Assembly: GCA_029891385.1 (NCBI GenBank)
Contig: CM057230.1
Location: forward strand, 51,377,414 to 51,441,413
Source of the DNA: Erythroxylum novogranatense
Lineage: Eukaryota > Streptophyta > Magnoliopsida > Malpighiales > Erythroxylaceae
Direction: 5' to 3'
Length of the DNA: 64,000 nucleotides
Shown: in pieces, positions 37,275-48,500 of the stretch
Layout: each line of letters opens with the position of its first letter
How positions within the stretch are numbered: the stretch's first letter is position 1
Position numbers and translations under genes: made by a program
Notes under the pieces: generated by a model
The model's database searches: none
What the model saw: the letters and a program-made list of their open reading frames with translations, nothing else
Told to the model about the DNA's origin: nothing

Positions 37275-37891
37275 TTCTTGTTTAGGAATTGTTAGTGGAG
37301 TTTGGATTTGCTTGATGCCTGGGCTCCGATGGGTCCTAAAGGGCCAATAAGGGAGGAGGTTGGGAAGGTTTTAACAGCAAATCTGAAGGGGAGGCCGAGA
37401 AGATTTTAACAGCAAATCTGAAGGGGAGGCCGGAGTTTGAGGTGGACAATCAGTCTACTTTGATTTACTTATTACTTTCACAGAAGGATCAGTGGATGGA
37501 TAAGGTTTATATTGAGAATCAATATTATTTGCATGGGTATTAGGCGGGTTTGGTGGACTGGTATGAGGAGATGATTGAGGAGCATCATCCTAGTTTAAGT
37601 GATGAAAGGTGGCCTTTTGTGACTCATTTTTTGGGTTGCAAGCCTTATGGGAGCTATGGAGATTATCCTGTTGAAAAGTGCTTGAAGAGCATGGAGAGGG
37701 CTTTTAATTTCGCTGATAAACAGGTGCTTAAACTTTATGGTTTTGGCTATAGAGGATTGCTTAGCCCCAAGATCAAGAGGATCAGAAATGAGACTGTAAC
37801 TCCTCTAAATTATGTGGATCAATTTGATATCCACCACTCTGTTCATCCCAAGGAGCTAGTGGATCCAAGGGCAAAGAGACAAAGAGAGTGA
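37275..37891 (+). pseudogene. XXT: XXT5-like pseudogene, 3' part
   Basis: After the second TTCTT copy the xylosyltransferase frame continues: LFRNC, a stop where Gln is usual, then WSLDLLDAWAPMGPKGPIRE and GKVLTANLKGRP. A 35-bp tandem duplication (37364-37433) shifts the frame. Later come QSTLIYLLLSQKDQWMDK, ENQYYLHGY with a stop at the next Trp (37541-37543), and an open stretch 37550-37891 with DERWPFVTHFLGCKPYGSYG, SMERAFNFADKQVLKLYGFG and GLLSPKIKRIRNETVTPLNY. It ends at a stop at 37889-37891, at about the normal XXT C-terminus. Together with 27186-27947 it covers nearly the whole protein. Confidence 0.88.
37364..37433 (+). repeat. 35-bp tandem duplication inside the XXT pseudogene
   Basis: GAAGRTTTTAACAGCAAATC begins both at 37364 and at 37399. 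Because 35 is not a multiple of three it shifts the reading frame. Confidence 0.92.
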
Positions 37892-38206
37892 GTGGAAATA
37901 CGTCATAATTTGTAGGTAATGTAATTCATCAGTCAAAGGTAGAAAATTTGATAATAGCATTTTTTAGTCATGTACGTTCTACTTCTTGGAACAAAGGGTT
38001 AGAATTCTTTTTATTAGCTTCAACTCCTCATGTTGTATGAGTCAACCAAAGGAACTTATAATCATTCTCAATTGTGATTTTCTTCTGTGTTTTGCCTTTT
38101 ATCTAAGCCTCAAAGCTTCTCATGTTACATACTGCATTAGCAGGAAAATGTACAATGCTCAAGTGCTTATTTCAAATCATTGTGCTTCAGATCATTAGTT
38201 CTTCTC

Positions 38207-38328
<122 letters not shown>

Positions 38329-38636
38329 GTTTTATGTTTTTTTATTAGAGTTATAAACTTAATTTTTGTAGAATTAAATATCTAAAATTTAAATTACTAT
38401 AAGAATATTCAATGAAATACTAAGATATATAATATTCATACCCTCATATTTTTTTAAAGTCATGTCCTCATAAGTTATTTTACACATAAACAACTAATAC
38501 TAAACAACTAATTTTATCAAACATCAAATGACAAATAGTTAATGCAATCCATTTGGTCAAATCGATTAACGAATCATTATCATTAACAATTGTCTGATCA
38601 ATTTGGTTGCCAAACATTGTCTATATATTGTTGCTC

Positions 38637-38930
38637 ATTTAACATGTGTTTTGCATATGTAATGGTTGGATGGAAGGTACTGTAAATGACTTTCGAGTTC
38701 TTTTAGAAATAGTGACAAATCTAGTTAATCAATTTCTTATGCCTCCACAAAGTATTATATTATTTTAAATAAACTTAGTAATTATGATTCATTTTAATGC
38801 TTTTTGTTAATATTATGTTCTTTCTATGTTATGTAAGTACTATTTGGTTGACTTGGGCTATACTAATATGCCTGAATTTTTTCACCATATCGAGGTGAAA
38901 AATATCATTCTTGAGATTATAAATGCAATA
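38637..38930 (+). pseudogene. PIF/Harbinger transposase, C-terminal half
   Basis: Coding resumes with SFNMCFAYVMVGW. A one-base deletion follows, then EGTVNDFRVLLEIVTN, which holds the second catalytic Asp region. After an intron-like gap comes YYLVDLGYTNMPEFFHHIEV (about 38836-38890). It aligns with 19085-19290 of the minus-strand copy. The third acidic residue region is not visible; the protein seems truncated. Confidence 0.8.
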
Positions 38931-39344
38931 TTGATATAATTTTCTAATTTATAGAATTTTATTATATATAATTAATGTGTAATTTTAATTACATTTAATT
39001 TGCATATACTTAAATTTTACCATAAGATAATTAATTAATTTAAAAATATAATGTATGATATAAAATTATTAACATAAGAGTCTAATTACAAAAGTAGAAA
39101 GAAGACGATAAAATCAAATATATTTTTGTTTTTGTTTTAATTATTAATATAAACCAAATAAGTTTTTTTTAATTTTATATTACAAATATCAGTCAAATTG
39201 ATTTTTATTTTTTTTAAGAAAAATAGAAAATAAAAACCAAAAATTACAATAAAAAAAGAAGTAAAACCAATTGTACATTTTGAACTTCTGTTTTAACTTC
39301 TTGTTTCACGTTTTATAGAAACCACAAAAAACAGAAAAATATAA
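38931..39344. other. 3' non-coding part of the plus-strand PIF element
   Basis: AT-rich sequence with no coding signal. Its last 150 bp resemble the 18240-18400 end of the other PIF copy in inverted orientation. Confidence 0.5.
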
Positions 39345-39546
39345 CAGAAACAAACGGCCCTACATTTTTCATTTTTTTCCCCAAATCAATAGTTTACTTT
39401 ACACAAATGACTGAGGGAACCTGTTCGGTACCATCCCTAGGCAACCTAAAGGAAAATACCTGCAGACTGTGGTATTGACCACTATAGCTTCTGATCTGTT
39501 CTTGTCTTAGAATTTGTACAACCTGCAAGTTTGTCTTTATGCATCC

Positions 39547-42500
39547 ATGTCACTCCTAAACCAGCTCTTCAACAGAGGCGTTTTCGGTTCTAAATGGTCC
39601 GTGCCGCAGATTTTCTTTCGAAGTTTTCTGTCTCAATTTGGACTTATTGTTGATTCTAACGTGTGCTCAAATTGCATTGTTGGTTTTGTTGATTCAATTG
39701 TGACCGGTTTACTTTATACACCCGTGGGTCAAATCATGTGCTTTTCTACTTCTGAGATTTTAAACCTAATAAGTCAAAATTCTTATCCTTATGATCCGTC
39801 TCTGGATTTCGGTTGATTGATTTATGTAACTGCAGTATTTAGTTCGTTTGCCTTGATTTTAGATCATAGATGTAGTGATTTGTAGCGAGTGGGATTTTCT
39901 CTCGGTATCTGCTTTTGGTTGTGATAGTTCCAGTCAAATGAAATTCTCTTGTGTCCTCAGAGCTTCATTTGTTTGTTTCTCGTCAATATTTTTGGGCATT
40001 TGAATGTGTTTTGTTGATTGGCTTTGTAGCAAAACGTCCTTGATTTTAGCAATTTCACGCATCAAATTGCTGCAAAATAAGAGAGGTTTGCATCTCAAAC
40101 ACATGCGCACGGAGATTGCACAGTTTTTGCAGGCTGGCCAAGAAGCAATAGCTCGAATTCGGGTATCCTTTGTGTTTTGACTGCTTGTGAATTGCTTTCA
40201 GGATTTTCCTTCTTTTATAATTGAGAAAATAACTCTTTCATCTGCTGCATTGCTTTCTTTTTTGTTAGGTTGAACATGTAATACGTGAGCAAAACATATG
40301 GGCTGCTTATGAGATATTGGAGCTTTTTTGTGAGTTTGTTCTTGCACGGATTTCCATTCTTGAAAGTCAGAAGTAAGTTCATTGACTACCGGTTGTTTAT
40401 ATTTGAGAATTTTCATTTTACTTTCAATTATTGACCAATTTGTGAAAGATATTTATTTTGTGGGTGTATGATTTGATTTTTCTTTCTTTATATCATTTTG
40501 TGATCATAAACCTATTTGTTGAACGATTTTGAATGCGTTTATATAGACATCAGTAACATGTGAGCATTAGTAGTTCCCTAGTACTTTCCATGATCCATTG
40601 TTTCATCAGTAGTTCATCTAACCTTGAGGCTGCTTCGGGGTTTAATGTGCAATGATTGGAAGAAAGAATTGGCTTCATGTTACTTAGATGTTCCATGAGA
40701 TGCTGCAGCAAAGCTACAACTGAATTTTACTGTTCCTATTTATGCCTCTGCTTCTTTAGAAGAATCAAGTCTAATTAAATTTTCACAAAAATTGTATCTT
40801 TTTTTGGGTGTAGTAGGAGGATACACATGGTTCCACCCATGTCATTACTAGTTATATATTTTGCACTCTCTAACTCTTCATGCTTGTGTTTGGACCACTC
40901 TTTGTAAATTTAACAAGACTCACTATCTATATCTTAGGCAAAATTTCCTATAGTAATACCTTTATTTCGCAATTGTTTTGCCTTTCGTCTTTGATCTAAG
41001 AACCTCTCGACTTGTTTGAACCCAATGTTAACTTAGGGCTTGAGTTGAATGATTGTTATTTGTGGTGATATTAACATTCTATTGTTCGTTGATTGGGAAG
41101 GGAAACTTTTACATACTAAATATTCATTGATGAGCCTCTTTGGAGTAACATTAAGTAACTAATCATACATATTTGAGCACAAGGAATTATGATGTACATG
41201 TTCTCAGTTGTCTACCCTAAGAAATATATCTGATTTGTTTAGGTTTATAGGTATTGCCTAATGTATCTTTAGTAAATATGATTCCTTGACCTTTGGAAGA
41301 AATTAGGTTGATGAATTCTGAAGAAAGAAGACAAATTGATTCTTCCTTAATTTTTTTATGAATAGTACTAGGATTATATAGGAAAATACAACCATAATTA
41401 CCTCCTTAAATTAATAAGAATCTATATATTCTCCAAGTAATAAAATCTCAACTAATTAATAGAATATTGTTGTATGTCTTATGGGAGAACCAACCCCAAA
41501 AGCTAGCTTAAAGGGTGGGAGAGCCCATAAGCCTATTAACCCCACATCAACCTCTCTTATTACCGATGTGAGACAATTAGACCGTAACATTCCACCTCAC
41601 CTCGTAGTCTAGGCATCAGCAGGCTGGCTATACACTAGACCTTTTTCTAGCTCCGGATGAACACTGCTATACTAGTGTCACCACCCACACATCCATGGGC
41701 TGGCTGTGTGCCAGACCTTTTCTAGCTTCAACTGAACACTACAATACTGGCATCACCACCCGTGGGCGTGGCATGAGAACTTGAAGGAGTGATGTTAGCT
41801 TTGATAGCAATTGTTACAGGTCTTATGGGCAAAAATTATAGGATCAAAAATGTGATAGTTGATAAATGTTTGTGAGTAATGGTTGATATTAGATTAATAA
41901 ACTAGGAATAGAGAAAAGGAAGGTGCGTTGTATTGATGATGGAAGGAAAAAAAAGGTGATAGGTGACACTAGCAACATTCGAGAGGTTGCCTTCTCTCCC
42001 AAGACCCACTCAATAACAATAGATTCCCAATGATCATCACACCTTTCCCCATCCCACTTTTAATAACAAACTCACTAACAATAGAAAATAGACAACTCAG
42101 TAGATAAGACAAAGCAGTGTAACAACCTGCCACACATGACCCACATATTCAACTCACATTCCCTAACCAAATAACCAACATTCCCTAACCTCATACGAGC
42201 CCATTAATTCGAGCCAGCCCTTTTGTAGCCATGATACTTCTACCTTGTGTAGACAAACTTAATTGGAGGCCTATTAGCAGTAGCAAACCTATCATTACTT
42301 CCCCCCTCAGCACCCATCTTGTCCCCAAGGTGGAAATTAGGAAACAATTCTTGTATCAACAACAAAGGTTCCCAAGTAGCTTCAAAAGGAGGAAGATCCT
42401 TCCATAACACCAACACTTTTAATCCCTCAAGTGTCTCACGCGTATCTAGAATTTCTTGCAATTCAACCAACCAATCTATTTTAGCAGTCAGAATTGGAGG

Positions 42501-45500
42501 TAGAGGCTACGCTTGTGAAGTATTTCCCAATGCATTTTTAAGTTGTGAGACGTGGAAAACAGTGTGTATTGTTGTTGAATCCGGAAGTGCAAGTTTATAG
42601 ACAACCTTCCCAATACGTTGTACTACCTGATAGGGCCCAAAGTATCTCGGAGAAAGTTTTTCATTTGGATGTAACGGCTAAGGATTGTTGAAGATAAGGA
42701 CGTAGAGTCAAGTACACCATCTCACCAACTGAAAACTCAACATCTCTGTGGTGCTTATTAGCTGCTGTTGTCATCTTATTTTGAGCAACTACCAATTGGT
42801 CCTTCAACTCATTCAACATGAAGCCTCTTGCAAGTAGCATTTCATCCAACGTAGAATTAGTAGTATTGGAATAGGGATACTTGATCAGTGAGTGATGATC
42901 TCTATCATTTACCACCTTGATGGGTGTGGTTTCGATGGAAGTATGGAAAGAGGTGTTGTAACAATAATTTGCCCAGGACAACCATCTAGACCATTGCTTA
43001 GGCTGCTGACTTGCAAAACACCATAGGTAAAACTCGAGACACCTCTTTACCAGTTCACATTGACCATCGGTTTTCGGATGATAAGCCGTACTCTGCATTA
43101 ATTGAGTGTGCTGCAACCTGAAAAGCTCAGTCTAGAAATTACTCAAAAAAATCTGATCTCTATCAGTCACAATACTTCTTGGAAATCTATGTAATTTCAC
43201 CACTTGTGTCATAAATTCATCCGCAACCACTTTGGCAGTAAATGGATGCTTGAGAAGGATGAAATGAGCATACTTATTGAGTCGGTCCACCACCACCAAG
43301 ATCGAATCAAATCCATAGGATTTTGGCAAACCTTCCACAAAATCCATGGTTATGTCCTCCCAGATGGTTTGAGGAATTGGAAGGGGTTGAAGCAGACCAA
43401 CGGGGGAGAGGATCTCATATTTATGTTGCTGGAAGACAAGACATTCAGCCACAAAACGCTTTATTGTATAGCTTTATTGGGGTCAGGTGCTATTTTCAGC
43501 CAAAAAGGATGACCCATAGCTTTCTTCAACCATGCTTTAGTTGGAAGTGGGCATCTTGTTGAATCTTTGTATAGCTTTCTTCAACCATGCTTTAGTTGGA
43601 AGTGGGCATCTTGTTGAATCTTTGTATAGCTTTCTTCAACCATGCTTTAGTTGCAAGTGGGCATCTTGTTGAATCTTTGCACGCAACTTGGCCCAATCAA
43701 CCCAGGAAGGTACTGAAATGGCCTGCATTTCGACAAACAAGTGAAATTGTGATAAAGCGTCTACGGCTGTATTTTCTAGGCCTGGCTTAAACAGCACTTC
43801 AAAATCAAATCCCATCAACTTGGTCAGCTAATGTTGATACTCACTAGCTACAACCCTTTGCTCAAGCAAACACCGAAGAGATTTTTTATTAGTTCTAACG
43901 ATGAAATGATGGCCTAATAAATAGTGACACCATTTTTGGATTGACACAATGATCGACATAAGTACGCGCTCATACAATGATTTGAAACGTGACCTTCCAA
44001 CTAAAGCATGGTTGAAGAAAGCTATAGGTCATCCTTTTTGGCTAAAAATAGCACCTGACCCCAATTTCCCATAATCACAAACAAACCGCTAATAATACCC
44101 TGTTGGCTTGAGGAATCCCCTAAATTCGTTTTGGTTTTTTGGAATTGGCCACTCATCCATAAGTTTAACTTTTTCAGGGTTTGCGGACACTTCCTTCTCG
44201 GAAATCACGTGCCCCAAATATGCCAACTCCATTCACCCAAAGCAGCACCTTTTCAAGTTTGCTAATAATTGGTGCTTGTCGAAGTTGAGATAAATTAACA
44301 CGTAAATGCTCAATATGGTCACTTATAGAAGCACTGTAAATTAGAATATCATCGAAGAAAACAAGCATATACTGCCGAAGTAAACCCTTGAAAATACTGT
44401 TCATCAATGCCTGAAATGTCGCCGATGCGTTCATTAACCTGAACGGCATTACAAGGAACTTGAAGTGACCATCATGCGTACGAAACGCTATTTTATGCAC
44501 ATCCTCCGGTTGGACATTTGGTGGTATTCGGGCTTCAAGTCAAGTTTAGTAAAAATTCTTGCCCCCATTCAACTCATCAAACAATTCGTCAATATTTGGG
44601 ATTGGAAATCTACTCGGAACTATTGCTCGATTCAAGGCCTATAATCCACACAAAATCGCCAACTCCCATCCTTCTTTCAAACCAATAATATTGGGCTCGA
44701 AAATGGGCTCACACTTGGCCTAATTACTCCTTCCTCTGGCATCTCATTCACTAACTTCTCAATTTTGTTTTTCCGAATATGTGGATATCGATAAGGCCGC
44801 AAATTGACTGCTTCTGAACCCTCCTTAAGCACTATCACTTGTTTATGACCTCTAAATGGGGGTAACTCTTTAGGTGCAGCACACACATCATTAAATTCTT
44901 CTAACAACTCTCTCAACATAGGCTCAACATCCTCCAGTCTTTCCTTTTGTGGTTTCTAAGTGAAACAACTCCAAACATTAACCCTTCTTTCTCAACCTGC
45001 AGTTCTTTCACCATAGTTTATAGAGAGACTATGGCTTTTGTTAAGCTAGGATCACCTTTCAAAGTAATTGACTAACCACCCAATTCAAATGTCATTGTAA
45101 GCTTCTTCCAATCATCACGTGTCTCTCCCAACGTTGCTAACCACTTTAGGCCCAAAATGACATCAGTACTTCCTAAAGGTAATGGTAAGAAGTCCTCCAC
45201 AATTGTTATCTTTTGGAGCTTCAAGACCACACCCTTACACACCCATTCCTTTCAACTGTTTCCTGGAACCAATGACGACTCCATATTGTGAAGTCTTGTA
45301 AATGGGTAATTGCAAAGCCTCCACAACACCAGTGAAAATGAAATTACACGTGGCCCTGTAGTCAATTAAAGCCACCTCATCTAACCTATGCACTTCTCCT
45401 TTCAATTTTAGAGTCCTTGGTTCGGACAATCCCACATTAGAATTCAAGGATAATCCTACTCCTCCTAGCACCTCTGTTTTAGCTGGAACCATCTACTCTA

Positions 45501-48500
45501 TACCATCCCCTCCGTCTTCCTCACTCATTAACAACATATGCAATTCTTTCCTTTTACATCGATGCCCAACATGCCATTTTTCATCACAATGATAGCAAAG
45601 CCCTTGTTCTCTTCGGCTCTGAGCTTCATTGGGCGTAAGCTTTTGAAATCGTGGGTACTCATAAGATGGGTTGGTGCTTGTGTTTTTGGTTTTGCGGATG
45701 GTTTGGGGAGGTTTGACATTTTGGGTGGGAGTGTTTGAGTTGTTGGTGAAAGGGTTGTAGGGTTTGTTTGGGATCTATGTGACCGTTATAGCGTTTGATT
45801 TGAATAAGATTGAAGGGGGCTCTTTGGTGGGTTTGGTGTGTTGGGCAGTGGACAGGACTTGGTTCTTGTGTTCAACCCGACCCGCAACTTCCATAGTCTC
45901 CTTTAGATTTTGTGGGTTTAAGACTAGTAGTTCAACCTGAATTTTCTCATTAAGGCTATTAACAAATACGACAGACATGATGTTGTTGTCAACCCTTCCA
46001 ATCGATGCTGCTAAATATTCGAGCTGGGCTTTGTATTCAGCCACCGTTCCGTGTTGTTTGACGGCGAAGAAATGATGGAGTAAGGAACCAACTTGTAATC
46101 CAGCAAATCTATACAACATCTAAATTTTCAACTCCTCCCAACTCTCAAAAATTATATCCCTCTCTTCAAACCTTAGCCAAGCTTATGTCTCACCTTTAAA
46201 ACAAACACCCACTACCTCAAGCTTCTTTGCCTCTAATAAATGGTTAATGGAAAAATACCTTTCAACTCTAAAAATCCAGGAATCAACGCCTTCCCATCAA
46301 ACACTAACAATTCCAACTTTCGAGAGTCTCGGTCTTTCTCCCAAATTTGTTTAGCAATTGCTATCACCTCCTCTAATGTCGTCTCTTTATTGACATTAAT
46401 GGGTTCCACCACATTTTGATGGGCATTAATGGATTCCACACAGTTTGGGTTTTCGAGGGACGAGTTTTGTAGCAGGGTTTTAAGTGAATGTTGATTCTCT
46501 TTCATTTGTTGAACCAACAAGGTTACTGCAGTTGATAGCCCAACCACCTCTTTTTTAAGTTTAGGAATTTCTTTGACACTTTCTTTAAGTTTTTCGATTC
46601 GGGAATCCATTATGATTTTGGGCATGAACTGCTCCGGGATCGAAACAGCTCTAATACTAATTGTTATAGGTATTATGGGAGAACTAACCCCAAAAGCTAG
46701 CTTAAAGGGTGGGAGAGCCTATAAGCCTATAAACCATATATCAGCGTCTCTTATTAACGATGTGGGACAATTAGACCATAACAAATATCAACTAATTATC
46801 TATAGAAAATCAGCTAATTAGCTCTATATTATGGAAATATAAGCTAATTATCTGTAAAGAATCGGCTAATTATCTCTAGCTGATTATTTCTATAGTATCA
46901 ACACTCCCACTCAAGTTGGTGCACAGATATTGATTATGCCCAACTTGCTTACAAAGAACTAAAAATTCTGTTTTAGTAGTCCTTTGGTGAAGACATTGAT
47001 AGCTTGTTGTATTGTAGGTACGAATGGTATGTAAATGAGTCCACTTTCAAGTTTTTCTTTTATAAAATGTTTGTCAATCTCCACATGCTTCGTTTGATCA
47101 TGTTGAACTGGATTGTTGGCAATACTGATAGCTGCTTTGTTATCACAAAACAACTTCATTGGGTGCTCCATTGGTTTGTTAAGATCTTCCATTACTCTTT
47201 TAATCCAAATTATTTCACAAATTCCTTATGCCCCCTCCGCACTACTTCTGGTTACCACACTTTGCTTTTTCCTCTTCCAAGTTACTAGATTTCCCACAAA
47301 TATATGCAATACCCAAAAGTTGATCTTCTGTTAGTAAGAGACCCTTTCCAGTCTGCATCAATGTGGAATTCAACTTTCCTTTGATCACTTTTCTTGAAGA
47401 ATAATCCTTTCCTTGGAGTTCCCTTTTAAGTATCTTAAGATTCTATGCACTACTTTCAAATGTTCTTCATAGGGAGTATGCATAAACTGACTTATCACAT
47501 TGAGAATAAAGGAAATATCTAGTTTGGTGTGAGATAAATAGATTAGCTTTCCTACTAGTCGTTGATATCGACTTGTATCTATTGAAACTCTTTCTTTAAC
47601 CTTACTTAGATTTGAGTTGAATTCCATGAGAGTATCTGATGGTTCACATCCATTCATCCCAATTTCTTCTAGAAGGGCTAGGATATACTTCGATTGGGAG
47701 ACTACTATGCCCTTCTTAGATTTAGCAATTTCCCATGTCTTTGATTTCAAACTCCTTTGAGAGATTCTTTTTAATAATTTCAATTTCCTCAAAATCATTG
47801 CCAATGAGGATAATGTCGTTTATGTGTGCAATTAGAATCGCATTCCTTCCTTCTGTAGAAGTTTTTATGAATAGAGTATGATTAGACTGCCTCTGAAAGA
47901 AATCTTGAGACTTCATATAAAGATTTTTTTAGTTTGCATATCCTTTTTTTGAAGCTTTCACTAAATCCTGGGGGAGGCTCCATATATTCCTCTTCTTCTA
48001 AATCTCCATTTAGGAAGACATTTTTCACTTCCAACTAATGTAGAATCCAATCTAGATTAACTGCAAGCAACACTCACAACATTTAACTTAGAGACAGGTG
48101 AAAAATTTTCTGAATAATCTACGCCATGGGTTTGTGTATACCCAAAGGTGAGTCTTATATCTTTCAAGTGATCCATTAGAATTGTGATTTACGATGATTA
48201 CCAATTTACATCCAACCAATGTTTTTTCTCTCGGAAGATCAACTTCCTCTCACATTCTATTTTCCCCCAAAACTCTCATCTCCTTCAGGACTCCATCCCT
48301 CCACTTAGCAATATTTAGAGCGAATTGTATATTCTTAGGAATGGAAGCATTGGATAACTTAGAAGTAAATGCTTGAAATGATGGAGATAGACTTTGATAT
48401 GGTAAGTAGTTAGTTATACAAAGGATATTTGTTACAAATTCTAGAATACCTTACTTCATTCGTAGCACTAAGGATCAGTATAAGCACTTGGGTAAAAGGT

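Larger units (their letters stand above)
42240..46625 (-). pseudogene. Reina-like gag-pol remnant
   Basis: Minus-strand blocks in order: gag N-terminus with a coiled coil (46625-46233); gag core (46119-45775); a decayed zinc-knuckle region near 45640-45540; protease-like [13 protein letters not shown] (about 45380; the usual DSGAT is altered); RT N-terminus with [17 protein letters not shown] (44919-44677); RT core [20 protein letters not shown] and FFDDILIYS (44450-44330, catalytic FDD kept); RNase H (44064-43640); integrase [32 protein letters not shown] and [13 protein letters not shown] (43350-43060); and a chromodomain-like tail [14 protein letters not shown] (about 42410-42370). Several frameshifts and stops separate them. 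Confidence 0.85.
41468..46783 (-). mobile_element. Reina-like Ty3/gypsy chromovirus with 122-bp LTRs
   Basis: A compact 5,316-bp element in minus orientation. Both LTRs are 122 bp (41468-41589 and 46662-46783) and run TGTTATGG to ATAACA (or ACAACA) on the minus strand. The TSD AATAT is perfect at 41463-41467 and 46784-46788. Next to the 5' LTR is an initiator-Met-like primer site (GTATTAGAGC). Gag, protease, RT, RNase H, integrase and chromodomain follow in Ty3 order. Very short LTRs, small size and the integrase wording place it near Reina. Coding is heavily damaged. It sits inside the LTR of a copia element within a host intron. Confidence 0.9.

Noticed and set aside
27186..37891. XXT-like sequence as a functional gene with a giant intron
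   Set aside because: Several stops, at least two frameshifts, a 35-bp frameshifting duplication and a 5-bp target duplication at the split show a pseudogene interrupted by a retroelement, not a spliced intron.
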